Of a stretch of 64,000 nucleotides of DNA, positions 1-11,559 are shown one piece after another. The notes under the pieces were generated by a model. That model was not told the origin of the DNA and ran no database searches. It worked only from the letters and a program-made list of their open reading frames with translations. Both the position numbers and the translations under genes were made by a program. The DNA comes from Achatina immaculata (taxonomy: Eukaryota; Mollusca; Gastropoda; Stylommatophora; Achatinidae). The DNA lies in assembly GCA_009760885.1 (NCBI GenBank), contig CM019715.1, positions 23,959,642-24,023,641 of the forward strand, written 5' to 3'. Positions within the stretch are counted from its first letter, which is position 1, and each line of letters begins with the position of its first letter.

Positions 1-43
1 GAGATTAAATAGAAATAGTAATAACACGAATAACAGAGTAATT

Positions 44-115
44 ATAAAGTTGCTGACGGCCATTATTTTAATAGCTGTTCCAGCAAGTATACATACCGTG
101 TCTGGCTCTCCTAGT
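44..115 (+). pseudogene. Degraded signal-peptide exon 1 of ICK-type peptide gene (unit 0)
   Basis: This 24-codon stretch aligns with the signal-peptide exons at 16782-16847 and 37723-37788: same Lys-Leu start, hydrophobic core, Thr-Val-Ser-Gly end and a GTAAGT donor immediately after (116-121). The codon aligned with the ATG of the other copies is ATA (44-46), a two-codon insertion (Ile-His) lies before Thr-Val-Ser-Gly, and the Cys after Gly is Ser. No ICK second exon was found before the next unit begins near 1.1 kb. What follows is a LINE fragment and then DNA matching the downstream flank of unit 1. I infer a dead or partial copy. An upstream start codon outside the window, or non-ATG initiation, cannot be excluded. 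Confidence 0.6.
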
Positions 116-121
116 GTAAGT

Positions 122-289
122 TTTTCTATCTGTTTGTTTGTCTGTCTATCTGTTGGTCTATCTGTATGTCTGTCTGTGTTCTATTTAATTGTTTTATAGC
201 TTTACAAGCTAATACAGTTTGTCTGTCAATCTGGAACTGATGTGCTCTTCTCTTATCAATCATAACTAACCAAAATGCTACTGCTTTAT
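122..289 (+). repeat. Decayed tetranucleotide repeat and intron sequence of unit 0
   Basis: Imperfect TCTG/TATC/TTTG tetranucleotides follow the splice donor to about 180. Positions 230-290 then resemble the sequence after the microsatellites in the introns of unit 1 (about 17065-17110) and unit 2 (about 41571-41640), sharing a TATAACT(G/A)ACCAAA-like block. This is decayed intron 1. Confidence 0.55.
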
Positions 290-655
290 GTGACAGTCTT
301 CCTCAGTCATATATCAGATCAGATCTATAAGATCATGCCTAGAGGCGTAGACGGTCATCTCTCCTCATCTCGCTCGATCTTCTGTCTCACGAATCAGTTC
401 AGCTGGTGTTTTCACACCTCCTACCAGACCATGCATTCAAACCATCCAGCCACGTCTATCTTCTTTTTCGCTCTCTCTGTCTTTTGCCATTCACCTTTCC
501 AGTCATTACCAATTTTTCTGAGACCTTCACGTCTGCTGATGTGTCTGAGAAACTTACATTGTGTTTTTATTAAGTACAGCACTAGTCTGAGATGGTAATA
601 CTGTAATACTTCTTCATTTGTCTTCTCTCTGTCCAAGGTATAACCTCCAAAGCCA
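290..655 (-). mobile_element. LINE 3'-end fragment (family F)
   Basis: On the minus strand a 71-residue frame (421-636) has the KFLRHISRREGL block and a following basic stretch. This corresponds to the conserved tail after the RT domain of endonuclease-RT LINEs, usually written (Y/F)-(F/L)-GH-(I/V)-x-R-x-x-x-(L/I). Only this tail remains and both ends are decayed. Confidence 0.5.
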
Positions 656-1454
656 AGGATAATCGTTCAACATTTTTGCATATTGTTCATTTTATGCAAA
701 CACCTTTGAGGTGTTCAGATGAAGAAGGCTTAGTAACTTCAACTTCTCCGTTTTGAAAGAATACCACAAAAAATAAACGTGGAAGATATTTACTTTTGTG
801 ACAAAACATTGGCGAAGACAGAGATGAGTGGAAACCAAAAATAAACAGAAATTGAAGCAAAAACTAAAACACTGGAACATTCTGTTACATATTCTGTATT
901 TATCATACATTTTACACTGAACATACAGTTTACTTGTCGAAGTTATTGCGATTTAAAATGTGAATCAATTCATCATAGAACTATCACACTTTCTGAAAAT
1001 CTATCTCACCTTCTGCATCACTTTTTAATAATCATTTCTTTGCACTTTGTTTAATCTTTTGGTTATATCATTCAGTGGATTTCTTAAATAATTTTTTGTG
1101 TGTAATTTAAAAACAATATAATGATAATATTATAGGAAAATATATAAAGTGTGTTTAGGAATCACTTTCTTGTTTCCTTCCGACAAATATTCCGGGTTTT
1201 CTGTCATCCTTGTGCTAGAAGTTCACATGTCTCTATACATAACAAAAAAGAAATAATGCTGTGAATTGCGATATCATTTTAGTAACAACAAATACATTTT
1301 ACAGAAGAATTATAAATATTAGACCAGGAAATTTTCATAAAGTTAAAGATATAAAGATTTAACTGAGGCTGACGGGGTAAATGGGTGCACGAAGAAAGAG
1401 CACTTATCACTAAAAGAAAATGTTTGATAATAGCAGGGAAGCTGTCAAAAAACG
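656..1454. other. Intergenic flank shared between duplication units
   Basis: No gene seen. Positions 780-890 align with 26020-26100, downstream of unit 1 (shared AACAGAAA and CTGGAACATTCTGT blocks). Positions 1241-1452 align with 30599-30650 plus 31492-31636, upstream of unit 2. The boundary between unit 0 and unit 1 therefore lies about 900-1240. Confidence 0.6.
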
Positions 1455-1742
1455 CCAGAGATCAGACACTCCTAATAGAAGAAGATGAAATATAAAAAAT
1501 ATGGACAGAATATATAAGACCTGGTGTCTCAAGTCTTAAAAAACATCGATGGCCTGCCAATAATGAGAACAGGTACTGAAAGAGCCATAAACAAGATGAA
1601 AGAAGGTAAAGCAGTAGGACAAGATGGCATCACCATAGAAATGATAATGACACTGCAGAAACTTGGAGTTGAGAAGATAACAAAAAATAAGCAACAACAT
1701 ATAAGAATTAGGATATATACCTCAAGAAATGAAACGATCTAA
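1455..1742 (+). mobile_element. LINE RT N-terminal fragment (family F-like)
   Basis: The frame at 1524-1742 contains INKMKEGKAVGQDGITIEM, the fingers block (NKAxGxDGIxxEM) at the N terminus of non-LTR reverse transcriptases. The catalytic palm motifs are absent, so this is a truncated relic. It interrupts the sequence shared by units 1 and 2. Confidence 0.7.
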
Positions 1743-1769
1743 TTTTGTGGCGCTGAATATGTCCAAATA

Positions 1770-3110
1770 TGTCAGTGAGAGAGACTGGTCAGCTTGAGCA
1801 ATATCGCATTTCATGCAGGGAGGCTCTGAGAAGGACAAGGTTCTGCCAAAGAACATTGTCGCTCGAAGAAGATAGAAATCACTGCAGCAAAAATAGTACT
1901 ATAGTTCCGCCTCCAAAGTTTGAAAGAAAATATTTGATTGACTAACAACATAACAAAATGGTTGTCATTTCGGTTTGCTCTGTGTGGATTAAAATACTTT
2001 CTGTTGATTTTTCAGTAAAAGAAAATTGCGATGAAAGTAATGATTATGTGGAATATCTGGTCAGAACTGTTGTATTAATAAATATAGAAGACGATCAATA
2101 GGGCTAACAAAAATACGGTGCTCTAAAATATAGTCTGTACAATATAATAACGCAAGGAAATGAGAATTTTCAGCATCAAAAAGCACATAAGAAGCAGTAC
2201 TTGTCATGGTGAACACTATATAGAAACAATGATATTGCAGTTTAAGAGGCAAGAACCAGCTGGGACAGCACGCCACTTCTTGTGACAGTCACCATGCTGG
2301 GACAGCACGCCACTTCTTGTGACACTCATCATACTGGGACAGCATGCCACGTCTTCTGACACTCATCATGCTTAAAATAAATACTACTTCTTGGTCACAA
2401 TCATCATCGAACATCAATCACAGACAAAAAGGGTGGGGCTTTAGAATCATTTGGCAGCTTCTCGTAGCTGTAAACACACCTTTATCACACCAATATACGG
2501 ATGTTGCTTACGTTGTAAGGCCGACTGTCAGAAAAAAAACATTTATATTACCTGGACAACAAATACACGATCTAGTCCTTATAAGAATTCCAAACACGAC
2601 ACATAATACTGCTTTCCAGTCTCATCTGTTGTCGAATTACTTAACAAAGGAAGTCGGGATTTAAAGATTTGACGGTAAGCTTTTTTTGCAAAATTTGTAC
2701 CCAAGATCGCCTTGTAGACATAATCGATCAACTTGACTGATCTGCTTCAATTAAAATAAAATCAATGTCATAATTTTATACATAACTGGATATTTTGTAA
2801 TAATTAATGAACCATTGTGAACACAACTATAGCTATAAACATACAGAAAGTCGATGCAGTAGTTTCTGGAAGTGTTTTCCAACTGACTAACTGTACTAAG
2901 TGGCATGTTGTTTTAAGCTGTGATTAATGAAAGTGATAATGAAATGATACAGTGTAGTACAATCTCACACTTCAAGGATGTTGCAGAATTATGTAGTACT
3001 AATCTTCTGTTTATGTGATTGTGTCCTACACATGTTCCGTTCGAATTAGTCCCCGACAACATGGCAGTTTTCTTTCAGATACTGTAGATATGATCCTTTC
3101 AGCTTTTAAT
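1770..3110 (+). repeat. Segmental duplication, unit 1 copy of upstream flank
   Basis: This 1.3-kb block aligns collinearly with 34640-37300, starting with a shared GTCAGTGAGAGAGA block and running through a 37-bp tandem repeat and a CAGACAAAAAGGGTGGGGCTTT block to GAAATGATACAGTGTAGTA (2940 against 37140). The unit 2 copy carries a foldback insertion and a LINE tail that are absent here. Small ORFs here have no recognisable domain. It lies upstream of the exon 1 it belongs to (16782), separated by a later TE nest. Confidence 0.8.
2259..2370 (+). repeat. 37-bp tandem repeat, about 3 copies
   Basis: The unit begins GCTGGGACAGCACGCCACTT and ends in GACACTCATCAT. The paralogous position at 36145-36443 has about eight copies, so copy number changed after the segmental duplication. 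Confidence 0.85.
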
Positions 3111-3179
3111 ACACATTGGGCAAAACAAAATTTGCCCGTGAGATAAAACTTCTTACATATTACATACTTTCTTGTCTGT

Positions 3180-3631
3180 TTCTTGGTTTTTGTGCTTATA
3201 ATTTTTTAATCCCATATGTTCTCAAGATTCTTGAAGGTGAATGCTGCATTTGCAGTTTTCTAATTCTAACTTCCTTTCTGTTGTCACCATCATGGTATAT
3301 CTAGTTGCGAGATATGCAAAATGGTTTACTTCTTCAACAGCTGTTCCTTCTATGTATATTTTTCCTTCATGGTTAATGAGAAGTTTCATTATTTTTGTTT
3401 TATCCTTGTTAATTTGTAGTCCTATTTTACTAGCCACTGAAGACAGGGTATCTATTTTTTCTTGCATTGATTTCACATTGTCACTGATGAGAGTTATGTC
3501 ACCTGCAAAAATCAGGATCTTCCAGTTGGGCTTGAAGTACCCAATAAATGCCCGTTTTATCTGTGCAGCATTTTTTTCGTTATGAAGTCTATGGCAATTC
3601 CTAAAAAGCAAGGGAGATAATATACAAAGTT
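3180..3631 (-). mobile_element. LINE-A antisense fragment, distal part
   Basis: A minus-strand frame at 3222-3611 encodes the RT region after the LSP motif: a degraded FADD block (here FAGDITLIS), SMQEKIDTLSSVASKIG, INKDKTKIMK and FAYLATRY. It matches the LINE-A copies at 6595-8800 and 26228-28406. Together with 4902-6147 it forms one copy interrupted by a mariner element. Confidence 0.85.
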
Positions 3632-4901
3632 AAACAGTTAAGTAATGAGACTGATTTTATTATGGCCAAGACAAAAATACCATCAAAGCATGGAATCCAA
3701 AGATGCAACCGTGATCTATGATATGACAACTTTTCATCACCACCCGATAAGCAGACGATAAACAAGACGCCATTTTGTTGACCTAGTTAGAGGTGCATTG
3801 TCACGTAATCAGCATGGAGGAAAAAAGCTAACATTAAATTCTGTTTAAAACTTGGAAAAAGTGCCACTGAGACAGTTTAATCGATGCGACAAGTTTACGG
3901 AGATAATTTTTTTTTATCTCGTGCACAGATATTCAAGTGTTAGTCACGATTCAAAAGCGGTGTGGAAACGATTACAAATCCAGCTAGACATGGGCGCCCA
4001 ACTTCTGTCCGTAATGAGGAACTCTTTGCAAAAGTCAGAGAACGGATACAAGAAGATCGTTGTTTGAGTGTGAGGATGATGGCAGATGAATTTGGTGTTA
4101 AGCGACAGACCATTCGTAAAATTTTGGTAGAAGATTTTGGGAAGAAAAAAAGTTGCTTGTCGGTTTCTACCACACGCATTGTCTGATGACTAAAAACATC
4201 AGCGTGTTGAGTACGCAAAAGACATCATCAAAAAGTGTCACAGAAATAAACATGTCTTAAATTTGATTGTTGCAGAGAATGAAACACGGATTTTCCGCAA
4301 TGATCCCACAACTAAACGCCAAAGTGCTCAGTGGAAGTCATCATCATCACCAAAAGGGAAAAAAACTTCGTCTTCAAATGTCGAAAATGAAGAAAATATT
4401 AGTGTGTTTTAATAACAGCAAAGGAGCTATTCACAAATAAGTTATTCCAGAGGGACAGACTGTCATTGGCAAAGTTTATTTAGGTATTTTGAGACGCCTA
4501 TTGAAAAAGATTCTCCAAGTCCGACTCGAGTATTCAACACCTGGCAGTTTTTCCCTTCTTTATGATAATGCCCCGGGCTGTAGTTGTACAGGAATTTTTG
4601 GCCTCAAAACAAATGTGTGTTCTCAACCATCCACCCTATTTCCCATATTTGTCTCCCTGCGATTATTTTCTATTTCCAAAATTAAAGTTACCATTGAAAA
4701 GGTGCCTCTTTGACGATACTGAAGACATCCAAAGGGCCGTAACATCGAGTTTAAGGGTCATACCAACAGAAGAACTGCAGAAGTCGTTCCAGTTTTTGCT
4801 AGTTCGTGTCACTCACTGTATCAACGCACAAGGGGCTTACTTTGAATAAAATACAGGTTATTTTATTTTTTATATAATTAGTCTCATTACTTAATTGTCT
4901 G
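3632..4901 (+). mobile_element. Mariner-like DNA transposon (type 1) with broken transposase
   Basis: Terminal inverted repeats are visible: TTAAGTAATGAGACT (about 3639-3653) and its complement AGTCTCATTACTTAA (about 4880-4894). The transposase runs on + from an ATG near 3814 to about 4849 but is interrupted by stops and frameshifts. The N-terminal part has the FCLKLGKSATET helix-turn-helix block and, near 3990-4130, GRPTSVRNEELFAKVRE and VKRQTIRKIL. The C-terminal part (4562-4849) has HPPYFPYLSPCDYFLFPKLK, the mariner P-x-YSPDLAPCDF region with its catalytic Asp, and ends GAYFE. The second-Asp block is degraded. It sits inside the antisense LINE-A, so it is the younger insertion. It is inactive. 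Confidence 0.85.
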
Positions 4902-6147
4902 ACCTTGCATATCCTTGTTTTACGCCTGTTTCAATCTGGAACCATTCACTCATTCCTTCTTCTGTATTGACTGCACAAATATATCCATTGTAGAGGTCTG
5001 TAATCATGTTGACAATCTCATGTTGACAATCTTAGATGGTGTTCCATATATTCTTAAAACTCTCCACAATGAATCTCTGTGTATCCTATCAAATGCCTTT
5101 CTGAAGTTTATGAAGTTCAGGATTAATGTTTTTTTGCTTTTCAAACTGTTATTCAAGTATTATTCTTAGAGTAAAGATCTGGTCGAGACAGCTTCTCCCT
5201 TTTCGAAATCCTGCTTGTTCTTCTCTCACTGCAGCATCCATTATATCTTTAATTCTATCCAAAATAACTTTGCAAAATACTTTTGACACAACCGATAGTA
5301 AAGTCACACCTCTCCAGTTATTGCAATCGCTAAGGTTCCTTTTTCTTTGGTTATTTTTTAAAAATGATTCTTTTTTTTCCATTTAGAAGGAAACATTTCT
5401 TCTTTCCAAATTTTATTAAACATTCTCTGTAGTTGGTTGTCACTGTTAATAGTTTTAAACATTTAGGCTGCTATTTCATCTTCACCTGCAGCTTTGTTGT
5501 TAGCCAATATACTCACTGCTGTTTCAGTTTCATGCAATGTAATTTAATCTAGGCTAACATTTAGTTGTGGTAATGGTAAGTCAGTTTCAAGGTCTATCAA
5601 TTCTTTTGGGTGTGGTCGATTAAGTATTTCTTGGAAGTGTTCAGCCCATCTTTGCTTTTGGTCTTTACTTTATGTTAATGATGTGCCAGTTTTGCTAGTG
5701 TTTGGTCTTTCTTTGGATGCAGTAGTACCTGTTAGCCTCCTTTGTATGTTATACAGAGTTTTGCTGTCTCCTGTTTTTGCTGCCTTCTCTGATTCTTTCT
5801 ATATATTGTCCATGTATTCTCTTTTATCCCTTCCAGCTGAACTTTTTACTTTATTGTGTAGTTCTTTGAATGTTGCTTTTGCATAATCTTTTCCAAAATC
5901 TGGTTTTTTTTTTGCATTCAACATGGCTAAATTGGCTGCTCGTCTTTCATGTATGGATTTCCATGTGTTATCTGATATACATGCTTTTCTACTTGTTGTT
6001 TACAGTCCAGCTCTTGTTTTAGCTGTTGTAATTATAGCTGTGCTGTAAGAATGCCATAATTCATCTATATCTGTCTCCTCTACCTCACTGAATGCAGCGA
6101 AGTGTTTGGTAAGTTCTAGAATAAATTTCTCTTTGTATTTTTATCCT
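4902..6147 (-). mobile_element. LINE-A antisense fragment, proximal part
   Basis: Minus-strand coding with many breaks. A recognisable stretch at 5149-5382 contains WRGVTLLSVVSKVFCKVIL and EEQAGFRKGRSCLDQIFTL, the RT palm approach of LINE-A. Further 5' (5400-6100) lie the AGEDE fingers block and the linker before the RT. It stops at 6147, directly against LINE-B sequence, so this end is a truncation or insertion breakpoint. Confidence 0.85.
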
Positions 6148-6150
6148 GTA

Positions 6151-6594
6151 GCCGACAATGGAAGAAGTTTTATGGGCAATAAAGAATCTGAAAAATGGTA
6201 AATCACCAGGATGTGATGAGATAACAGCTGAATTTATTAAAGCAGGAGGAAAGGAGTGTGCAACAATCTATCGTGCACTATGTAAAAAGATATGGCATTC
6301 AGGTATTTGGCCAAAAGAATGGAAAAGAACTGTATTCATACCACTGCCAAAAAAGGGTAACCTGAAATTATGCACAAACTACAGAACTGTTGCCCTGATT
6401 AGTCATGCCAGTAAAATTCTGTTAAAAATCATAATGGGTAGACTTCGAAAGAAAATAGAAGAAGAAGTCAATATGGTCCAAGCTGGCTTCAGGCAAGGAA
6501 GAGGATCAAGAGACCATATATTCAATCTAAGATTAATAATAGAGAAATGCAGAGAGTTTAATGTGAATCTATATTTATCCTTTATAGACTACTC
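6151..6594 (+). mobile_element. LINE-B, RT 5' half, interrupted by LINE-A
   Basis: The frame at 6158-6594 encodes the RT N-terminal half: NLKNGKSPGCDEITAE (fingers), IWPKEWKRTVFIPLPKKGN, NYRTVALISHASKILLKII and QAGFRQGRGSRDHIFNLR, up to LSFIDYS. The next residues would be the first catalytic palm motif (QAFD), but LINE-A is inserted here. Coding resumes at 8801 with the expected continuation. The last 9 bp (AGACTACTC, 6586-6594) are duplicated at 8801-8809. Confidence 0.9.
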
Positions 6595-6620
6595 TGTGCA
6601 TAGGGAAAATAAAACTAAAA

Positions 6621-7994
6621 TTGAAAAGTCAACACAAGAAATCAGTACACAGAAAGATAAACATCCACAGCCTACAAGAAGAAAATACTAACATTAATTT
6701 CAATCAGGAACTTGCCAATCATTCCAAAACACCCAGTGAAGTTGAGGAGATAGGTATAGATGAGTTATGGAATTCTTACAGCACAGCCATAATCACAGCA
6801 GCAAAAGTAAGCGCTGGATTGGAAAAACCAAATAGAAAAGCATGGATATCAGATAAAACATGGAAGTATATACATGAAAGACGAGCAGTCAAATTAAACA
6901 TGTTGAATGCAAAAGCAGATCATGAAAGAGATTCGGCAAAAGCAAAATACAAAGACATAGACAAGAAAGTAAAAAGTTCAGCTAGAAGGGATAAAAGAGA
7001 ATACATAGACAATATGACGAAAGAGGCAGAAAAAGCAGCAAAAACAGGAGACAGCAAAACTTTATATAACATACAAAAGAGGCTAACAGGTACTATTACA
7101 TCTAAAGAAAGATCAATCCTTAGCAAAACTGGAACACTATTAACATCAAATAAAGACCAAAAGCAAAGATGGGCTGAACACTTCCAAGAAATACTCAATC
7201 GACCACACCCAAAAGAATTGTTAAACCTTGAAACTGACTTACCAGCCCCACAACTAAATGTCAATCTAGATGAAATTAAATTGCATGAAATTGAAACAGC
7301 AGTGAATTTAATGGCTAACAACAAAGCTGCAGGTGAAGATGAAATAACAGTCGAAATGCTAAAAGCTATCAATAGTGACAACATGAGACAACTACAGAGA
7401 ATGTTTAACAAGATTTGGAAAGAAGAAAAGGTCCCTTCTAATTGGAAGAAGGGAATCTTTGTTAAAATACCAAAAAAGGGCAACCTTAGTGACTGTAACA
7501 ACTGGAGAGGAGTAACCTTAATATCAGTTGTGTCAAAAGTATTTTGCAAGGTCATTTTGAATAGACTCAAAGATATAGTGGATACTGCAATGAGAGAAGA
7601 ACAAGCAGGATTTCGAAAAGGGAGAAGCTGTCTTGACCAGATCTTTACTCTCAGAATAATACTTGAAGAACATATTGAAAAGCAGAAACCATTAATACTG
7701 AATTTCATAGATTTTAAGAAGGCATTTGATAGCATACACAGAGATTCATTATGGAGAATTTTATGTCTATATGGAATACCATCTAAAATTGTCAACATCA
7801 TTAAGGACTTATACATTGGATATGGTTGTGCAGTCAAGACAGAAGAAGGGATGAGTGAATGGTTCCAGATTGAAACAGGCGTGAAACAAGGATGTATACT
7901 GTCTCCTTTATTTTTTGGGATTACAATAGACTTCATAATGAAAAATGCTGCACAGGTAACACAGGTATTGACTGGGTACATGGGACCCAACTAG
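6621..7994 (+). pseudogene. LINE-A reverse transcriptase, frame-broken
   Basis: This 457-codon open frame is the longest in the window. It encodes a basic linker (roughly residues 1-190: KAWISDKTWKYIHERR and SARRDKREYIDNM), RT fingers (NNKAAGEDEITVEML), KIPKKGNLSDCNNWRGVTL, EEQAGFRKGRSCLDQIFTL, palm motif A FIDFKKAFDSI (first catalytic Asp), GIPSKIVNIIKDLY and GVKQGCILSPLFF. A small deletion near 7930-7990 then shifts the frame. The FADD palm motif C (DFADDITLIS) is read in the next frame at 7892-8125. RT function needs both halves in one frame, so this copy is dead. It is a selfish element, not a host gene. Minus-strand ORF 6920-7990 is its shadow. Confidence 0.9.
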
Positions 7995-7996
7995 AA

Positions 7997-8763
7997 GATC
8001 TTGATTTTGCTGATGACATAACTCTTATCAGTAATAATGTGAATTCCATGCAAGAAAAAACAGATAGCCTATCTTCACTGGCTAGCAAAATAGACTTGAA
8101 ATTAACAAGGACAAAACAAAAATAATGAAAATTCCCATCAATCAAAATGGAAAAATACACATAGAAGGACAGATATTGAAGAAGTCAATCAATTTGCATA
8201 CCTTGGCAGCTACATAGACCAGGATGGTGACACTAGAAAGGAAGTTAGGATCAGAATTGCAAAAGCAGCATCAATCTTCAAGAATCTTGAGAACATATGG
8301 AATTCAAAAGTTATAAGCACAAAAACCAAGTTAAGACTATTCAATTCAAATGTAATATCCACCCTCATTTATGCATGCGAAAGCTGGAAAACAACTAAAG
8401 AAATAGAAAAGAAATTAGACTCTTTTGAAAACAAATGCCTAAGGAAAATACTGGAATGAATTCAAGAACAATGCAGAGATAAGACAGATGACTGAACAAC
8501 AACCAGTCTCACGGGTGATCAGGAAAAGGAGATGGACATATGTTGGTCACTTGATGAGAAGAAATGATCAGAGAATCCCAAAACAAGCTATCAAGTGGAA
8601 CACAACAGGCCGAAGAAAAAGGGGCAGACCGCGTGAAACTCTGAAGAGGACATTATTAAGAGAGGCCAAGTTAACAGGCATAAAATCCTTTGTTGAGGTT
8701 GAAAGACTCGCCGAAGACAGGAAAAATTGGCGAACTACTTTGCGAGCCCTATGTGACGTCTAA
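7997..8763 (+). pseudogene. LINE-A RT C-terminal part, frame-broken
   Basis: This continues the same element. DFADDITLISNNVNSMQEK carries the two adjacent catalytic Asp of palm motif C. After a frameshift near 8100-8165 come the thumb region and LIYACESWKTTKE. Then from 8488 the conserved C-terminal tail: VIRKRRWTYVGHLMRR, KRGRPRETLKRTLLREA and ending at DV* (8761-8763). At least two frame breaks separate it from the upstream RT frame. Confidence 0.88.
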
Positions 8764-8800
8764 CGGCACGGGAAGGATATAAGAATATAAGAATATAAGA

Positions 8801-9872
8801 AGACTACTCAAAGGCATTTGATTGTGTACAACACCAGAAACGTTGGGAAATAATGGAACAAATGGGATTTCCAACACATTTGATACAATTAACATCACTG
8901 CTGTATCTAGACCAACAAGCAGCAGTAAGATAATGGTGAAATGAAACAACAAGTTCGTTTGACATAAAACAAGGGGTCCGGCAGGGGTGCATATTGTCAC
9001 CCTATTTATTTAACTTGTATACTGAAAATATAATGAGGAATGTTAGAGAAGATGTAGACAAAGAATATTACGATGCCATAACAGTTGGAGGTTATGAAAT
9101 ACCAGAGATTAGATATGCTGATGACACAGTATTGCTGTCCACAACACAAAAAGGAATGGAAAAACTAATTATGTCAGTCCGCAAGAACAGCGAAGAGCAG
9201 AACCTCTATCTTAATGCAAAGAAAACTAAAGTGATGACAACTGACAAAACAAACAAGGTAACTGAAATATGTATCAATGAAGAAAAACTGGAAGAAGCGG
9301 AGAGTTTTGAATATATTGGATCACTACTAACTAATAATGGAAATTAAAAGGAGGACATCTATCGCTCTTCAGAAAGTAAAACAAATAAAGAATCTGTGGA
9401 GAGGAGCAGACAGAACCACAAAAATAAGATTTTTAAGGGCATGCATCTTTCCCATCGCAACATATGCCTGTGAACCTGGACACTTAACAAAACAGCTGAG
9501 AAACACATAAATGCCTTTGAATATAAATGCTACAGAAGAGTTCTCCAAATATCGTGGACACAAAAAAGAAGAAATATATCTGTACTACAAGAGCTTAGTA
9601 TTGAAGAAGGCTGGCTAGTAAAGAGGATTAAAGAGAGAAAACTGAAATATTTTGGACACATTAAACGTCATGATAATTTAGAGTAGACCGTATTGGAAGG
9701 ATACATAATGGGAAAAAGAAAAAGAGGAAGACCGAAACGAAGATGGCTGCAAGACATCGTTGACGATCTGGAAATGGATGCATCAGCAGCAGGCCATCTT
9801 GCTCACAACCGAGAGGCCTACAGGAGTGCTGTTTGGGAGGCAAAGTTCCGCAAGGGACATGCAAATGAATGA
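8801..9872 (+). mobile_element. LINE-B, RT 3' half and 3' end
   Basis: LINE-B resumes after the LINE-A insertion with a YSKAFDCVQ-type palm motif A. GVRQGCILSPYLFNLYTEN follows (about 8975-9030) and then [18 protein letters not shown] (motif C), SVRKNSEEQNLYLNAKKTK and FEYIGSLLTNNGN. The frame is open at 8994-9347, then a deletion breaks it. The tail TNISILQEL / GHIKRHDNL / GKRKRGRPKRRWLQDI runs in other frames to about 9865 and ends in GAATGAATGAATG. This is a pseudogenised selfish element. Confidence 0.9.
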
Positions 9873-10358
9873 ATGAATGAGACTATGACTAATCTTTGGA
9901 GAGGAACAGACATAACTACAAAAATAAGATGTTTAATGGCATGCATCTTTCCTATCGCCTGTGTGACCTGGGCACTTAACAAAACAGCTGAGAAACACAT
10001 AAATGCCTTTGGCTGTAAATGCTACAGAAGAGTTCTTAAAATATCGTGGACACTAAAAGGAACAAATATATCCATACTACAAGAACTTAATACTGAAGAA
10101 GTTTGGCTAGTAAAGATGATTAAACAAATAAAACTTAAATATTTTGAACACATAAAACGGCATGATAATCTAATGAAGACCATTTTGGAAAGGTACATAA
10201 TGGGAAAAAGAGAGAGACCAAGGCGAAGATGGCTGCAAGACATCGCTGATGATCTGCAAATGGATGCATCATCAGCAGGCTATCTTGTTTACAACCGAGA
10301 AGCCTACAGGAGTGCTGTTAGGGAGGCAAAGTTTCGCAAGGGGCATTCAAATGAATGA
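9873..10358 (+). mobile_element. LINE-B 3'-end fragment
   Basis: A continuous 161-codon frame covers the LINE-B C-terminal domain: NLWRGTDITTKIRCLMACI, NKTAEKHINAFGCKCYRRVL with its Cys-Lys-Cys knuckle-like pair, FEHIKRHDNLM, RPRRRWLQDIADDLQMD and REAYRSAVREAKFRKGHSNE, then (GAAT)n. It abuts the tail of the previous LINE-B copy with no spacer and is 5'-truncated, so it looks like a second insertion into the first copy's tail. Confidence 0.88.
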
Positions 10359-11030
10359 ATGGGACTATGGCTGTTTATCTTTCTGAGTATTACTTTCTTG
10401 TGTTGATTTTCAATTTTAGAATGCCATAATTCATCTATATCTGTCTCCTTTACCTCACTGGATGCAGCGAACAGTTTGGTAAGTTCCAGATTAAAATTAC
10501 TCTTAGTATTTTCATCCTGTAGACTATGACTGTTGATCTTTCTGAGTATTGCTTTCTTGTGTTGGCTTTTCAGTTTTAGTCTCATTTTCCCTATACATAG
10601 ATTGTGATCACTGTTGACGTCTGCACCCTATATTCTCTTAAATCTATCAGACATGTTCTGAATTTCTTTCTAATACAAATATGGTCTATTGGATTTCTGG
10701 TTCTTTCATCTGGAGATATCCACGTTATTTTATGTATCTCTTTGGTGTGGAAATATTGTTCCTCCAATGACCCTGCTCTCTGTTAGACATAATTCAATTA
10801 ATCTTTCTCAATTCGGATTTACCGTATCAATCCCTCGTTTTCCTATTACTTTTTCGACATCGGTATTATCTTGTCCTACTTTGGCTTTGAAGTCTCCCAT
10901 GATAACTAAGATGTCGTGTTTAGGTACTTTGTTAATGAATGAGTTATTGTAGCTGGTTATAGAAATTGTCATCTGCATCGTTCGTGGGTGCATAGCATTG
11001 TATGATTGTCATTCTTCGGTTAAAAAAATA
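10359..11030 (-). mobile_element. LINE-A antisense fragment, endonuclease and linker
   Basis: On the minus strand, 10808-10993 encodes the AP-like endonuclease core KHDILVIMGDFKAKVGQDN (catalytic GDF). 10304-10585 encodes the linker KINSHSLQDENTKSNFN, with an internal short duplication. It corresponds to 29756-30170 of the longer copy. The catalytic His block further on is missing and stops interrupt the frame. Confidence 0.8.
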
Positions 11031-11559
11031 CTAACCAGTCTTTATTAATTTGATGTGCTGAACACACTATAACAATGAAATTTACCGATTGGCTTTGTTT
11101 AGAAGATACACTCAGTGTGCATTGTTTACACAGGAATCAATTTGAAGTTCCGTTTGTCTGATTTTATGATTATAGTGTGAGAAACTATCATGAGAACCAT
11201 GCCATGTAACGTTTGAGGACTATTTCCAGAAAGAAGATAACGTTATGCATTTCTATAATGTAAATGGCTTCATGAAAACCACTGTATTAAACACAACCAT
11301 AAAAAATCTCGAATTTTTATAGACCTGTCCAAACTGATTCTCAAGGCAATATTAGGGAATTGTGGAAACAGTCTTCCATCCGTTCCTGTGAGTCATGTTG
11401 TCAGCATGAGAGAAACCTATCACAGCCTTACACAGCTCCTTAACTATTTCAAATATGGCTGGAATCTCTATAGTGACCTGAAGATAGTGGCCGTGTCGAT
11501 AGATCAGCAGTAAATATCTTTCTGTCAGAAGTTCACGCAGCATTTCTGCGTTTAATGTG
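11031..11559. other. No gene recognised
   Basis: AT-rich sequence without a domain or convincing repeat. An ORF on the minus strand at 11352-11672 has no recognisable motif and overlaps the start of the decayed ORF that follows. Confidence 0.4.

Larger units (their letters stand above)
6595..8800 (+). mobile_element. LINE-A insertion, 5'-truncated, best-preserved copy
   Basis: A 2.2-kb 5'-truncated LINE-A lies inside LINE-B with a 9-bp target-site duplication AGACTACTC (6586-6594 and 8801-8809). It lacks the endonuclease domain and begins in the linker before RT. Its 3' end is GGCACGGGAAGGATATAAG followed by imperfect AATATAAG repeats. Copies sharing this 3' end are at 26228 (minus) and 49769-49948 (plus). 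The matching TSD shows target-primed reverse transcription without needing the missing 5' end. Confidence 0.93.

Noticed and set aside
6920..7990. 356-codon minus-strand ORF
   Set aside because: Antisense shadow of LINE-A RT; the plus strand has the RT motifs in order.
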